Notes: generated by a model not told the origin, from the sequence alone. A stretch of DNA of 64,000 nt from Clostridium sp. 'deep sea' (GCF_014931565.1 NZ_CP063353.1:310001-374000); one strand, 5' to 3'; counted from the stretch's first letter, positions 26,403-36,515 are shown. Program-made: numbers and translations.

Positions 26403-26711
26403 ATGTCATGTTTTAAAAGGTGTTGCTATTCTACGAAGAAGGTTTTAGATTTAAACTATTGCACTTACTCATTATGCAAGCTAATTCGTGAGAATTTTGT
26501 AATAGATGATATAATTGGCTTAACTTTTATTGAAAATGGTGTTGCTTCAATTGCTACAGGTAGATACAAAGGTATTTATGGATGTGTGATTAAAATTAGT
26601 GGTCTATTAATTGATGATACTATAAGTTATGTGCCTTTAAATGATGTGTCTAGTGTAGAAAAGGGTATAATTGAAATAAGTAGTAAGCCATTATCTATTA
26701 GTCTAAAATAA
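26403..26711 (+). CDS. Hypothetical protein with Cys-rich N-terminus
   Basis: A 102-residue protein; first 26 residues contain five Cys (MSCFKRCCYST...NYCTYSLCK). The rest is predicted beta-rich (GLTFIENGVASIATGRYKGIYGCVIKISG; ISYVPLNDVSSVEKGIIEIS), similar in feel to small beta-barrel modules. GGAAAAGTGG-type site upstream; followed by a terminator. No family recognised. Confidence 0.6.
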   Translation: MSCFKRCCYSTKKVLDLNYCTYSLCKLIRENFVIDDIIGLTFIENGVASIATGRYKGIYGCVIKISGLLIDDTISYVPLNDVSSVEKGIIEISSKPLSISLK

Positions 26712-26719
26712 TAAATTAT

Positions 26720-26752
26720 AAAAGGGATCGCTCACTAGAGCAATCCCTTTTA
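26720..26752. terminator. Bidirectional terminator
   Basis: AAAGGGATCGCTC and GAGCAATCCCTTT form a stem with one mismatch; serves the hypothetical gene and the convergent tyrS. Confidence 0.88.
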
Positions 26753-26761
26753 ATCTGTAGA

Positions 26762-28000
26762 TTAGTTATCATTATTTGTTAGTCTTACCTGATGATAAAC
26801 TTTTTTTCCTTTACGTAACATTAACGTATTGTCATTAAAATCAGCTGTATTTACTACTCTAAAGGGGTCACTTACCTTTTTATCATTTACGCTAATACCA
26901 TTTTGTTTTATTAACCTGCGGGCTTCACTCTTGGTAGCTACCAAACCTGTTTTTAATAAAAGATCTAGTAATGAGATACCTTCATTAATTTCTAAAGTGG
27001 AAATTTCAGTGTTTGGTACATCTGTCATATTTGTCCCCTTAGAGAATAAGGCCTTTGAAGCCTCACGAGCTTTATTAGCTTCATCTTCTCCATGAACAAT
27101 TTTAGTTGTTTCATAAGCTAATACTTCTTTAGCTTTATTAATCTCTGCACCCTCAAGATTACCTAATCTGTTTACCTCAGTCATAGGTAAAAATGTCATT
27201 AAAGCAAGACATTTTTTTATGCTACCATCTTCGATATTACGCCAATACTGGTAAAACTCATAGGGAGATGTTTTTTCAGCATCGAGCCAAATCGCGCCCT
27301 TTTCGGTTTTACCCATTTTTTTACCATCACTATTGGTGAGAAGTGCAAACGTTAAGGCAAATGACAGACCACGTTCTTTTCTGCGAACTAAATCAACTCC
27401 GCCTAAAATATTAGACCACTGATCGTTGCCGCCAAACTGCATAGTACAATTATAGTTTCTGTAGAGATGCAAAAAGTCGTAAGACTGCATTAACATATAG
27501 TTAAACTCCAAGAATGACAAGCCTTTTTCTAAGCGTGATTTATAACATTCTGCAGTTAACATTCTGTTAACTGAAAAATGAACACCAACTTCTCTTAAAA
27601 AATCAACATAATTAAGCTCCAATAACCAATCCGCATTATTTAATATTAAAGCCTTATTGTCACTAAAATCTACATACTTTTTAAAGTAATCACCAAACTT
27701 ATTAGCATTTGCAAAAATATCTTTTTTAGTAAGCATTTTACGCATATCGGTTTTGCCTGTTGGATCACCTACCATAGTAGTTCCACCACCAAGTAAAATA
27801 ATGGGTTGATGGCCAGCTGCCTGCATATGTTTAATTACCATTATTTGTAAAAAATGGCCAATGTGTAGACTTTCAGCTGTGGGGTCAAAACCAATATAAA
27901 ATGTTACCTTTTCTTTGGCTAGTATTTCTTTAATCTCTTCTGGGTGACTAGCTTGTTCAATATAACCCCGTTCAATTAAAACATCGTATACGTTGTTCAT
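26762..28000 (-). CDS. tyrS: Tyrosyl-tRNA synthetase
   Basis: Class I synthetase charging tRNA-Tyr. About 412 residues. HIGH-type motif HIGHF in [19 protein letters not shown]-type motif KMGKT in [12 protein letters not shown], tyrosine-binding [14 protein letters not shown] and GGNDQWSN, and a C-terminal S4 RNA-binding domain ([19 protein letters not shown]). The ATG at 28000 follows AAGGGGG; the longer frame from 28033 reads back into the T-box terminator and is not used. Controlled by the T-box leader immediately upstream. Confidence 0.96.
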   Translation of the reverse strand: MNNVYDVLIERGYIEQASHPEEIKEILAKEKVTFYIGFDPTAESLHIGHFLQIMVIKHMQAAGHQPIILLGGGTTMVGDPTGKTDMRKMLTKKDIFANANKFGDYFKKYVDFSDNKALILNNADWLLELNYVDFLREVGVHFSVNRMLTAECYKSRLEKGLSFLEFNYMLMQSYDFLHLYRNYNCTMQFGGNDQWSNILGGVDLVRRKERGLSFALTFALLTNSDGKKMGKTEKGAIWLDAEKTSPYEFYQYWRNIEDGSIKKCLALMTFLPMTEVNRLGNLEGAEINKAKEVLAYETTKIVHGEDEANKAREASKALFSKGTNMTDVPNTEISTLEINEGISLLDLLLKTGLVATKSEARRLIKQNGISVNDKKVSDPFRVVNTADFNDNTLMLRKGKKVYHQVRLTNNDN

Positions 28001-28262
28001 TAAAAATTCCCCCTTAAAAATAAACAGGACCAAACTCGCATAAGGACGAGTTTGGCCCGTGGTACCACCTTATTTTACACAAAAATTTTGTGCCTTAAGC
28101 ATGTTAACGATATGCCTCCGTAGTGCTTTTAACACTAATGCTCCAGATTGTATTTCGTTATTAGCACACAGCTTAGTTTTCACCCACCACTAAGCTCTCT
28201 AAATGTTACACTACTAACTACTGTATCCTTCATAGCTGTTACTATAATATTACCAGAAGTTT
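28001..28262 (-). promoter_or_regulatory. T-box riboswitch (tyrosine) upstream of tyrS
   Basis: On the minus strand the leader contains the T-box sequence AAGGTGGTACCACGG (about 28057-28071). A terminator follows, made of CCAAACTCG / CGAGTTTGG (28030-28055) and a T-rich tail. Stem I is visible as GCTTAGTGGTGGGTGAAAACTAAGC (given here as its two arms GCTTAGT and ACTAAGC). A TAC triplet (28150-28152) is placed as the tyrosine specifier in AATACAATCTGG. Uncharged tRNA-Tyr pairing would favour the antiterminator and turn on tyrS. Confidence 0.92.
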
Positions 28263-28307
28263 AATATATCATGCTATTATTGTCAACAGTTTTACTATAT
28301 TTTTGGC

Positions 28308-30044
28308 TTATTTTATGATTGTACTACATAAATAAAGGATTTCAGCCATTAAACCTCTAGTAATCGCTTGAGTATCTTTATGGTTTGTCCAAACACTTTG
28401 ATTGTTTAAAAACTCAGTTATTTTAGCTTCATGATTAAAGCTATTAAGAATATTTTTTTTAAGTAAATACTCAGTGCTTAATTCATCATTAACGATAGCT
28501 GTAATATTCCATTTATCGTTTTTAATTAAACTCTTAAGGGTATTTTGATATTCGCCAACAGTTACTTTATCATTAAGCCTATAATTGTTATTATAACGCC
28601 CCTGAATTAAACCGTATTTTCGTAATAATTTCAAACCATTGTAGTATGGATCACTCATAATACTAGTATCTATATTAAACTCTGGTAGATAAGCACCTTG
28701 TGAAATTAATGTAGACTGTAAGCTCTTAATTAAGTTAGCATTGTTCGCGATATCCCTTACCGTAATGTCATTGTTAATTGCCATAACAGCAGCATTACCA
28801 GCCGCTTGGGCAACACACATTCCAACCGGTACCATACGTGTACTGCCATGAGCAAGTGAGCTATAACCAGCTGCTCGGCTTGCTATTAAGAGATTGTCCA
28901 CCTTTAGTGGTACTATGCAACGATAAGGTATGGAGTATTGTAAAGGATTTCCTATTATTATTACATCCTCACCGGGAGCTGTTCCTTGCAAATCAACTGG
29001 ATAACTTCCTAGCGCAATTCTATCCTCAAAGTCTTTATTTTCAAGCACATCATCTAAAGTTAGCATGTATTCTGTACTAAAATGACGAGATTCTCTAATG
29101 TATAATTCTGGTGCTACACCTAAAAGTTTAATATTTTCCATGCCGGGTACTTCTTTTTGCAAAAATGGAATAATATTTTTTAGCTCTATATTAGCTTTTT
29201 GTTTAGCAGATTCAATGCTTTTAGGGTCTAAAGGATTAATCTGAAATATCTGCAATGCATTAATCATAATACAACCATCTGTTTGTCTGGCTATGTTAAG
29301 ACCACGCAACTGCATATTTTTTTGGCTAGGCTGATAATCATTGTAAAATCTGGCAAACCCCCAAGCGCAATTCTTGCTAGCAGCACTATTGGGGTCATCG
29401 TCTGTATTTAAAAAGTCTTTTAGTCTAGTCCAATCTTCAATTTTTACTCCGCCTATTTTAAAAACTTGGGTTACAGCCATACCATAACTTGGTCCACCTA
29501 TATCTTCTTGACCTAAAGTGTGTTCAATTTCTGCCATAGCAGCTATATCTCCATTTTGAGTGCAATCAATAACCTGCTTACAATTATATATAAACTGCCC
29601 ACTACCAATTTCTGCACTAATGCCTGTAATTTTATTATTGCTTAGGGTAGGAGTTATGCTAGATGCTTTAAGTTTTAAATCCAGATTAGGTTCATTCTTA
29701 ATCATGTTGTTAAATACATCTGTGGCTGTTTTAACATTAAAAGAAATCCCCTCAATTCGATCATAAAACTCTTTAAAAATACCTTGTGTTAAAAGAACAT
29801 CACTATCTTTGTTATAGTTCATATCCAAAAAATTAAGCCAACCTAAGGTAAACAAACCCCCAACTTTTTCACGAGAGTCAATAAGTAATGTTTTAGCTCC
29901 TGCTCGGGCACTTGTAACAGCTGCCGCAATACCCTCTGGATCAGTACCGACTACAATAACATCATATTGTAAGGTCTCTTGTTTAGTTGTACAACCTGTT
30001 AACAAGAGACTCAAAATTAAGACAATCGATAAAAAATACTTCAT
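28308..30044 (-). CDS. Lipid-anchored FAD-dependent oxidoreductase
   Basis: About 578 residues. The N-terminal signal ends in a lipobox, LSLLLTGC, so the protein should be exported and lipid-anchored. The mature part begins with an FAD-binding Rossmann motif, VIVVGTDPEGIAAAVTSARAG, where the usual GxGxxG is altered to GTDPEG. The Asp/Glu strand end and VGGLFT follow, as in the FAD_oxidored (PF12831-like) family. The C-terminal ~120 residues have weak S-layer-homology-like patterns (KYGLIQGRYNNNYRLNDKVTVGEY; AITRGLMAEILYL). GGGGGAAA precedes the ATG at 30044. Substrate unknown. Confidence 0.85.
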   Translation of the reverse strand: MKYFLSIVLILSLLLTGCTTKQETLQYDVIVVGTDPEGIAAAVTSARAGAKTLLIDSREKVGGLFTLGWLNFLDMNYNKDSDVLLTQGIFKEFYDRIEGISFNVKTATDVFNNMIKNEPNLDLKLKASSITPTLSNNKITGISAEIGSGQFIYNCKQVIDCTQNGDIAAMAEIEHTLGQEDIGGPSYGMAVTQVFKIGGVKIEDWTRLKDFLNTDDDPNSAASKNCAWGFARFYNDYQPSQKNMQLRGLNIARQTDGCIMINALQIFQINPLDPKSIESAKQKANIELKNIIPFLQKEVPGMENIKLLGVAPELYIRESRHFSTEYMLTLDDVLENKDFEDRIALGSYPVDLQGTAPGEDVIIIGNPLQYSIPYRCIVPLKVDNLLIASRAAGYSSLAHGSTRMVPVGMCVAQAAGNAAVMAINNDITVRDIANNANLIKSLQSTLISQGAYLPEFNIDTSIMSDPYYNGLKLLRKYGLIQGRYNNNYRLNDKVTVGEYQNTLKSLIKNDKWNITAIVNDELSTEYLLKKNILNSFNHEAKITEFLNNQSVWTNHKDTQAITRGLMAEILYLCSTIIK

Positions 30045-30302
30045 AAATATTTCCCCCATAAGTTATCCCTATTTTTGATTATTATAACAGATTAGCAGAT
30101 GATAATTCTTACATTTTTATAATAATAAAACCATTATACGCTTATACAATACTTCTATATACAATTCTGATAGAGGTTAAGCTAGTACAGTTAAGGTAAA
30201 TAGTTGTAAAAAAAATAAAAAAATATCGCTATAGTGGTTGGTACAGAACTTGGTTTAGGTTAAAATAAGCACAGACACAAAATAATTGTGGAGGGATAAA
30301 AC

Positions 30303-31259
30303 ATGAAAAATATTTTAATAACTGGTGCTTTAGGACAGATTGGTTCTGAACTAGCACTTCGTATGCGTAGTATTTACGGTACAAATAATGTTGTTATTAG
30401 TGACATTAAAAAAGAAGGACCTGCTGAAGTAATAGATGGTGGTCCTTTTGAGATTATTAATGTAACAGATGGTAAGAGAATTCATGAAGTAGTAAAGAAG
30501 TATGATATAGATCATATTGTACATTTGGCTGCACTACTATCCGCAGTTGGTGAAAGTAAGCCTAACTTAACATGGGATGTAAATATGGGTGGTTTATATA
30601 ATTGTTTAGAGGTTTGTCGTGAAACAGGTGCAACACTGTTTACGCCAAGCTCAATAGCAGCTTTTGGACCATCAACACCTCCAGACCAAACACCACAAGA
30701 TACAATACAAAGACCTACCACAATGTATGGCGTAACTAAAGTAGCTGGAGAGTTGTTGTGTGATTATTATTTCAAGAGGTTTGGTGTGGATTCACGTGGT
30801 GTGAGATACCCGGGCCTAATATCATATAAAACACTACCTGGTGGAGGAACAACAGACTATGCTGTACATATTTACTACGATGCATTAAAACAGGGTAAAT
30901 ATGCTAGCTTTATAGCTGAAGGTACAAAAATGGATATGATGTATATGCCAGATGCTTTGGATGCGATTATTCAATTATCTGAGGCTGATGCAAGCAAGTT
31001 AATTCACCATAATGCCTTTAATATTACAGCAATGAGTTTTGAACCAGATGACATTGCCGATGAAATTAAAAAGCATATTCCTAGTTTTGAAATGACTTAT
31101 GATGTTGATCCTGTTCGTCAATCCATTGCTGATTCATGGCCTAACTCATTAGATGATAGTGCGGCACGTGCTGAGTGGGGCTGGAATCCTAAGTATGATT
31201 TAACATCAATGACTAAAGATATGTTAGAGAAATTAGCAATTAAATTGAATATTAATTAA
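30303..31259 (+). CDS. L-threonine 3-dehydrogenase, SDR/epimerase type
   Basis: Oxidises L-threonine to 2-amino-3-ketobutyrate with NAD. The 318-residue extended SDR has the NAD loop TGALGQIGSEL (residues 7-17), the VISDI strand end, VHLAALLSAVGE, the catalytic region (SSIAAFGPS) with YGVTK (Tyr-x-x-x-Lys), and VRYPGLISY. These features are characteristic of the SDR-type threonine dehydrogenase rather than of sugar epimerases. GGAGG precedes the ATG. Single gene with its own terminator. Confidence 0.9.
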   Translation: MKNILITGALGQIGSELALRMRSIYGTNNVVISDIKKEGPAEVIDGGPFEIINVTDGKRIHEVVKKYDIDHIVHLAALLSAVGESKPNLTWDVNMGGLYNCLEVCRETGATLFTPSSIAAFGPSTPPDQTPQDTIQRPTTMYGVTKVAGELLCDYYFKRFGVDSRGVRYPGLISYKTLPGGGTTDYAVHIYYDALKQGKYASFIAEGTKMDMMYMPDALDAIIQLSEADASKLIHHNAFNITAMSFEPDDIADEIKKHIPSFEMTYDVDPVRQSIADSWPNSLDDSAARAEWGWNPKYDLTSMTKDMLEKLAIKLNIN

Positions 31260-31275
31260 GATTATTTAACTTAAA

Positions 31276-31318
31276 AATTAAGGTTGGGGGGCGCACATTA
31301 ATTGCACTCCCCTTAATT
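31276..31318 (+). terminator. Terminator
   Basis: AATTAAGG and CCTTAATT enclose an inner GGGG/CCCC pairing; lies 16 nt after the dehydrogenase stop. Confidence 0.75.
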
Positions 31319-31492
31319 GTTTAAGGCTTAATTCTTAGTAGTTACATAGTAGTAACTGTTTAGTTCTATTGCAAATAGGGTATAAAAAAGTAGCCATTTA
31401 ATAGATTTGTTTAAACTATCATAAAAAAATGTACCTATAAATAGTAATTTAAAAAGGAGGATAGTTAGGCTAGTACATTTTATGAAAGAGAG

Positions 31493-32227
31493 ATGGTTAT
31501 ATTGTACAATAATTGTAAAGGTCCAAGTGAAAAAAATGTTAGCATTAGGAATAAAAATAGTGAAAAATCAGTTAACTATAGTATTTTAGAGTGGTATGTT
31601 TCAAAAATTGCTGAGATGAACTTGTATTATTATGAGGGTGAAGATAAAAATATAATTGTTCAATATCCCAAAAATCATAGTAAGTATATTTGTATTTACA
31701 ATAGTGTTAGAAATAGTAGTGAAAACAACCTCATTAATGATATTTCGAGCATTTTTAGTAGTGTAGAGTGTTTAAATATCATTAAAAATAGTGGTATAAC
31801 ATTTAATTATGGTGTGAGACTTATAATAAACCCTAACAGTGTGGCCAAACCACAAGATAAAATTGATAGCAATAATCTTTCTTATTTTTTTGAAACTAAA
31901 ATTGTTGAACACGAAGAGCTAAGTGAGTTTAATAGCATAGCTATTGTTAAAGAGTTAAGAGATGAAGAGGGTACAGTTCATACTCTTAATAAAAGTGTCA
32001 CTAAAATTTTGGAACAGGTTTTATCTAAGCTTAATTACAACTATCATCTACTAGAGTCCTATACAGTAAAGTATATTAACTATTTGCCAGCTAAAATACC
32101 TAGTGGTTATGTACTGATTCCAAAAGCTATAGAGGGCTATAATGACCAAAACAATGAAATCACTCATATAAACATTGAAAAATCGTCAAAATTATTGTTA
32201 AATATAATTGAAAAACTGAATGAATAG
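31493..32227 (+). CDS. Hypothetical protein
   Basis: A 244-residue predicted soluble protein with no signal peptide and no motif I recognise. It mixes helical and beta segments (EWYVSKIAEMNLYYYEGEDKNIIVQYP; GITFNYGVRLIINPN; LNYNYHLLESYTVKYINYLP). A GAAAGAGAG sequence serves as a weak ribosome binding site; a stronger AAGGAGG at 31453-31459 has no in-frame start at good spacing. It ends 18 nt before the LemA gene and may be co-transcribed with it. Confidence 0.6.
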   Translation: MVILYNNCKGPSEKNVSIRNKNSEKSVNYSILEWYVSKIAEMNLYYYEGEDKNIIVQYPKNHSKYICIYNSVRNSSENNLINDISSIFSSVECLNIIKNSGITFNYGVRLIINPNSVAKPQDKIDSNNLSYFFETKIVEHEELSEFNSIAIVKELRDEEGTVHTLNKSVTKILEQVLSKLNYNYHLLESYTVKYINYLPAKIPSGYVLIPKAIEGYNDQNNEITHINIEKSSKLLLNIIEKLNE

Positions 32228-32245
32228 ATACTGGAGGAGCATAAA

Positions 32246-32794
32246 TTGATAAAATATATTGTTATAGGTGTTGTAGCAGTTATAGTATTATTTGTAATGG
32301 GAAGCTATAACGGATTTGTAAGACTTCGTCAAAAAGTTAAAGAAGCCTTTTCAACTATGGATGTGTATTTAAAAAAGAGGTATGATTTAATACCTAACAT
32401 TGTAGAAACTGTTAAGGGTTATGCTAAACATGAAAGTGAGACCCTAGAGAAAGTTATTCAAGCACGTAATGCTGGTATGTCTGCAAGTACTATGGAAGAA
32501 ATTCAGGCTAGTAACAATATGATTACACAAGGTTTAAAACAACTTTTTGCTTTAAAAGAAGCATATCCAGAATTAAAAGCCAATGAAGGTTTTAATAAAT
32601 TACAAGATGAATTGGGTCATATAGAAGATGAAATAGCTCAATCAAGAAAATACTACAATGCTGTTGTTAAATCATATAACGGTAAGTGTTTAGTAATTCC
32701 TCATGTGTTTGTAGCCAAGATATTTGGTTTTGAAACAGAGGCATACTTTAGAGCAGCCGAAACTGAGAGACAAAACGTTCAAGTTAAGTTTTAA
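32246..32794 (+). CDS. LemA family protein
   Basis: A 182-residue protein: N-terminal membrane anchor (IKYIVIGVVAVIVLFVMGSYNGFV), then the LemA coiled-coil/helical domain with RQKVKEAFSTMDVYLKKRYDLIPNIVETVKGYAKHE and a C-terminal AYFRAAETERQNVQVKF. LemA proteins are membrane-associated, with unclear role in membrane stress or protein quality. The TTG start follows GGAGGAG. It is paired with a DUF2207 protein 12 nt downstream, a very common arrangement. Confidence 0.92.
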   Translation: MIKYIVIGVVAVIVLFVMGSYNGFVRLRQKVKEAFSTMDVYLKKRYDLIPNIVETVKGYAKHESETLEKVIQARNAGMSASTMEEIQASNNMITQGLKQLFALKEAYPELKANEGFNKLQDELGHIEDEIAQSRKYYNAVVKSYNGKCLVIPHVFVAKIFGFETEAYFRAAETERQNVQVKF

Positions 32795-32806
32795 GTAGGC
32801 TAGCTT

Positions 32807-34708
32807 ATGAATAGAAAAAGCATAAAAGTATTAATGTTAGCAATTGTAATATTGTTAACATTTCAGCTTGCATTTGCAACAGATGATTATGAAATTGATA
32901 CTTATCATGTAGAGATTACCGTTAATGATGATAATAGTTATGATATTGTAGAAAAAATAGAAGCAAACTTTAAATATCCTAAACATGGGATTAAAAGAGA
33001 TATCCCAACCAGTAACAAACAACGCAGAAACTTAATTAAGGATATAAAAGTAGAGGGTGCACCCTATGATGTTAATGCAAAATCTAATTATGTTTCTATT
33101 AAAATCGGTGACCCAGATGAGTTTGTTAGAGGAAAACAGAACTACAATATTAAATACCATTATATAGTAGGCAAAGACTTATTTAACGATTATGATGAGT
33201 TTTATTACAACATAATTGGAACAGAGTGGGATACTACTATTAATAATGTTACGTTTACAATAACCATGCCAAAGGATTTTGATGAGAGTAAGGTTAATAT
33301 AACCAGTGGTTATAGAGGTAGTGAGAGTACCTCTAAGATAGATTATCAAGTGAATGGTAATATTATTACTGGAAAAGTTAAGGGTTCATTAAGGGCAAAC
33401 GAGGGTGTTACCATAGCCTTAAATTTACCAGAAGGTTACTATGAAAATGTTAAAGACTTAAATAAAGTGGCTGGTATTATTAAAGTTTTTGCGTATATAG
33501 CCTCTGCTATCTTAATAGCTTTAGCTTATTTCTCATGGAGAAAACACGGAAGAGATAGAGAGCTTTTTGCTCCTGTGCAATTCTATCCTCCAAACGGAAT
33601 GACATCTGCTGAAATCGGCTATATAATTGATGGCGTAGTAGATAATAAAGACATTACATCGCTTATAATATTATGGGCTTCAAAAGGCTATTTAAAGATT
33701 ATTGAAGGTAATCCAGACAATGATAAAGTTGAGAAAAGCAAGGACTTTACATTAGTTAAACTTAAAGAAGCGGATGACAGTATGCGTATGTATGAACAAA
33801 TCATGTTTAAACGTTTATTTGATTCATATGGTGATGGTAATAAAGTTAGTAGTGAAGATTTAAAAAACAGTTTTTATGAAGTGATTAATTCAACAAAAAA
33901 TAGTGTTGCTAAACATTTTAAAGGTAATAACAGATTATATACTAGTAAAAGCAGTACTTTAAAGGGTTTGTATCACTTATTATCAATAGTACCCTGTATT
34001 TTAATGCTCTATGCCATATTGTACCCAGCTATTCAATTTAGCTACAGCAAATTTGTTTATATACTGGCCATATTTGGTGTGTCGGTTTTAATAAGCTTTT
34101 CTATTGCCTTTTTTATGAGAGTAATAAGCTTTAGAGAACAGGCTAAGCCGGGATTAGGATTCACAATAAAATCAATACTTGGTGTTGTATTTTCAGTTGT
34201 ACCTGCCTTAGCAATAGGATATATATTGTCATTAGTAGGTAAGTTTAGTTTTGTGAACATAGCCTTTATGATTTTAGCCTGTGCTACTGTAAATCTATTT
34301 GCTTTTATCATGACCCAAAGAACTGAGTATGGAATAATGTGTTCGGAGCAAATTCTAGGGTTTAAAGACTTCTTAGAACATGCAGAAAAGGATAGACTAG
34401 AAGTACTTGTAGATGAAAATCCAGAGTATTTTTATAATACTTTAGCCTACGCTATGGTATTAGGTGTTAGTGATAAATGGGCTAAAAAGTTTGAAAAAAT
34501 AGCTTTAGAGCCACCATCATGGTATCAAGGATACTATGGCAGAGCATTTACACCTTACTTGTTCCACCGTAGACTTACCCGTAGCTTTACTGGTATGCAA
34601 AATACCATGACTTCTATGCCAGCGCCAAAGTCTGGCGGAGGTAAAAGTAGTTTTGGCGGCGGTTCAGTAGGTGGCGGTAGCGGCGGTGGAGGCGGAAGTA
34701 GCTGGTAG
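32807..34708 (+). CDS. DUF2207 domain membrane protein
   Basis: A 633-residue membrane protein. It has a signal peptide (about 1-25), an extracellular beta domain with YEIDTYHVEITVNDDNSYDIVEKIEANF and HGIKRDIP typical of DUF2207, and a membrane segment at about 224-243 followed by a cytosolic winged-helix-like part. Further membrane helices lie at about 390-505, and the tail is flexible and Gly/Ser rich (GGGSVGGGSGGGGGSSW). The conserved WYQGYYGR-F segment lies near the end. Always found next to LemA; thought to form an envelope complex, with no defined activity. Confidence 0.9.
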   Translation: MNRKSIKVLMLAIVILLTFQLAFATDDYEIDTYHVEITVNDDNSYDIVEKIEANFKYPKHGIKRDIPTSNKQRRNLIKDIKVEGAPYDVNAKSNYVSIKIGDPDEFVRGKQNYNIKYHYIVGKDLFNDYDEFYYNIIGTEWDTTINNVTFTITMPKDFDESKVNITSGYRGSESTSKIDYQVNGNIITGKVKGSLRANEGVTIALNLPEGYYENVKDLNKVAGIIKVFAYIASAILIALAYFSWRKHGRDRELFAPVQFYPPNGMTSAEIGYIIDGVVDNKDITSLIILWASKGYLKIIEGNPDNDKVEKSKDFTLVKLKEADDSMRMYEQIMFKRLFDSYGDGNKVSSEDLKNSFYEVINSTKNSVAKHFKGNNRLYTSKSSTLKGLYHLLSIVPCILMLYAILYPAIQFSYSKFVYILAIFGVSVLISFSIAFFMRVISFREQAKPGLGFTIKSILGVVFSVVPALAIGYILSLVGKFSFVNIAFMILACATVNLFAFIMTQRTEYGIMCSEQILGFKDFLEHAEKDRLEVLVDENPEYFYNTLAYAMVLGVSDKWAKKFEKIALEPPSWYQGYYGRAFTPYLFHRRLTRSFTGMQNTMTSMPAPKSGGGKSSFGGGSVGGGSGGGGGSSW

Positions 34709-35094
34709 CAGGTGATTTTGCCTAAGGCAAAATCACGGTATGGATATTTTTCGTTTCACTCTAAATATGGGGTGGGTAATTCATAACTGAATTACGGATT
34801 GGGCTTACTTCGTGTCGCGGTGGGGTTCACCTTTGATTCACGGAGTTTATGCTCGCTTTGCATCGCTAATTGAAATAATGAAGAGGCTGATTGTCAGCCT
34901 CTTTTGTGTTATTAATAGTAATAATTATCAAACTGTATAATTGTAGTGAAGTTAAATTTGACATAGTTAAAGTAACTAGTATAGTTTATTTTGTTTAATC
35001 CCGTGATAGCCAAATCCTTAACCCATAGGGTTAACCACCCCTAGTTGACTTGTCAACTACCCACTCCGCGAAGACCAAAGGTCAAGCCCAAACC
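34709..35094. repeat. Hairpin-rich intergenic repeat, copy B
   Basis: Same modular pattern as copy A. Palindromes: a 25-nt perfect one with arms GTGATTTTGCCT/AGGCAAAATCAC (34712-34736), GTAATTCATAACTGAATTAC (34776-34795), TTAACCCATAGGGTTAA (35018-35034) and TAGTTGACTTGTCAACTA (35042-35059), separated by GGGGTGG or CCACCCC/CCACTCC boxes. The right end (TTGTCAACTACCCACTCCGCG) matches copies A and C. An AT-rich middle (about 34905-34990) and a terminator interrupt it. It lies between convergent genes. Confidence 0.7.
34882..34908 (+). terminator. Terminator (lemA operon side)
   Basis: AGAGGCTGA and TCAGCCTCT stem with a 3-nt loop, followed by TTTTG; inside the copy B repeat region. Confidence 0.85.
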
Positions 35095-35123
35095 AAAATG
35101 GTCGCCTGTACGCGACCATTTTC
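35095..35123 (-). terminator. Terminator of the MATE gene
   Basis: AAAATGGTCGC and GCGACCATTTT form an 11-bp stem with a 6-nt loop just past the MATE stop codon on the minus strand. Confidence 0.88.
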
Positions 35124-35129
35124 CTAACT

Positions 35130-36515
35130 CTATACCCTAATATCTCGCCACTTTCCATTCAAAAATCTGGCCAAAAATATTACTGCTCTACAGGCATTAT
35201 CTAAACACATCGCTAGCCAAGCACCATTTAGTCCCATATTTAGTTTATTAACAAATATATAAGCTAAACCTAATCTTATTGCCCATATGCTTGCACCAGT
35301 ACCCCACATTACAAATTTTGTGTCGCCTGCACCCCTTAAAGCTCCAGCAGTTACTCTTGATATTGCTATAAAAGGCATGCCAACAGATATTATTCGTAAT
35401 GCCTGGGCAGCAGCTGTAACTACCGTGTTATCATCACTAAAAATCATGGTTATGGGCTTTGCAAAAATAAAGAGAAGTAAACCTAACGCCGACATAAATC
35501 CAATTGCCATATACATAGTTATTTTTCCTGCTTTATTAGCCTCGTCTATTTGTTGTGCACCTAAATTTTGTCCTACTAAGGTTGTTGCTGCTACCGAAAA
35601 GCCAAAACCTGGCATGAAGGCTATGGAATCTGCTCGCAAAGCAACCTGGTGGGCAGCGTATAATGCTGTGCCAAGATTTGTTACAATTATTGTAAACAAA
35701 ATTTGTGCACCACGCATAAAAATTTGTTCAACACCAGCTGGTATGCCAATTCTCATTAAGCGTTTTAAAATGCTTAAGTCTAATTTAAAGCTATCATTTA
35801 TATGTAGCTTAACTCCAGCTTTTCCTTTAAAAAGAACCCAAAGCATGACAAAGGCGCCTATAAATCTGGCTATCATAGTTGCTGCACCTGCTCCTGCTGT
35901 GCCTAAGTTAGGAAAACCAAATTTGCCAAAAATTAAAAGATAATTAAATCCTATATTAATTAAATTAACGCAAACATTTACTTTCATTGCAGTAAGGGTG
36001 TCTCCACAGCCTCTTAATATACCAGTAATTACCATAATTGTACAGGCAAAAAGCGTTGCTAAATATCTATACCGCATATAACCAATGCCTACAGCTATTA
36101 CATCGGGTTTAGCGCCTAAAAGCTTGTAGCCGTATTCTGGAAAGAACACACCTATAATAGCAATAGTACTACCAAAAATGCCTGTTAAAACTAATGCCTG
36201 ACGAGCTACATTATTGGCTGCATTATAATCATTAGCTCCAACTAAACGTGCTACTAAAACGGTTACCCCTGTTCTTATAGCTGCAAAAACAGTTAATAAA
36301 AACATTATAAACTGGTTTCCTAAACCAACAGCAGCAATAGAAGCTGGGCTAAGTCTACCTACCATAGCAACATCAGCAATACCCACAGTAGATTGTAATA
36401 ACATCTCCACAATTATAGGCCATGCTAAAAGCATTATTGCCTTAGGCATATTTTTTTTCGATAAAACTACTAACTTAGACACACTTTCTTTTCTATTTGC
36501 AGCATTTGAGCTCAT
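35130..36515 (-). CDS. MATE family efflux transporter
   Basis: A 461-residue inner-membrane protein with about twelve hydrophobic helices in two related halves. Typical MATE stretches: MLAWPIIVEMLLQSTVGIADVAMVGRLSPASIAAVGLGNQ at the N-terminus (given as a region, residues about 24-63), the matching second-half motif GIPAGVEQIFMRGAQI, and ALRGAGDTKFVMW. It exports drugs or metabolites using a Na+ or H+ gradient; substrate not predictable. A GAGGAG site precedes the ATG. A long antisense open frame (35287-35943) is a shadow. Confidence 0.93.
   Translation of the reverse strand: MSSNAANRKESVSKLVVLSKKNMPKAIMLLAWPIIVEMLLQSTVGIADVAMVGRLSPASIAAVGLGNQFIMFLLTVFAAIRTGVTVLVARLVGANDYNAANNVARQALVLTGIFGSTIAIIGVFFPEYGYKLLGAKPDVIAVGIGYMRYRYLATLFACTIMVITGILRGCGDTLTAMKVNVCVNLINIGFNYLLIFGKFGFPNLGTAGAGAATMIARFIGAFVMLWVLFKGKAGVKLHINDSFKLDLSILKRLMRIGIPAGVEQIFMRGAQILFTIIVTNLGTALYAAHQVALRADSIAFMPGFGFSVAATTLVGQNLGAQQIDEANKAGKITMYMAIGFMSALGLLLFIFAKPITMIFSDDNTVVTAAAQALRIISVGMPFIAISRVTAGALRGAGDTKFVMWGTGASIWAIRLGLAYIFVNKLNMGLNGAWLAMCLDNACRAVIFLARFLNGKWRDIRV

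Noticed and set aside
35287-35943. 218-codon open frame on the plus strand
   Set aside because: Antisense to the MATE transporter, whose frame has clear family motifs; no ribosome binding site.
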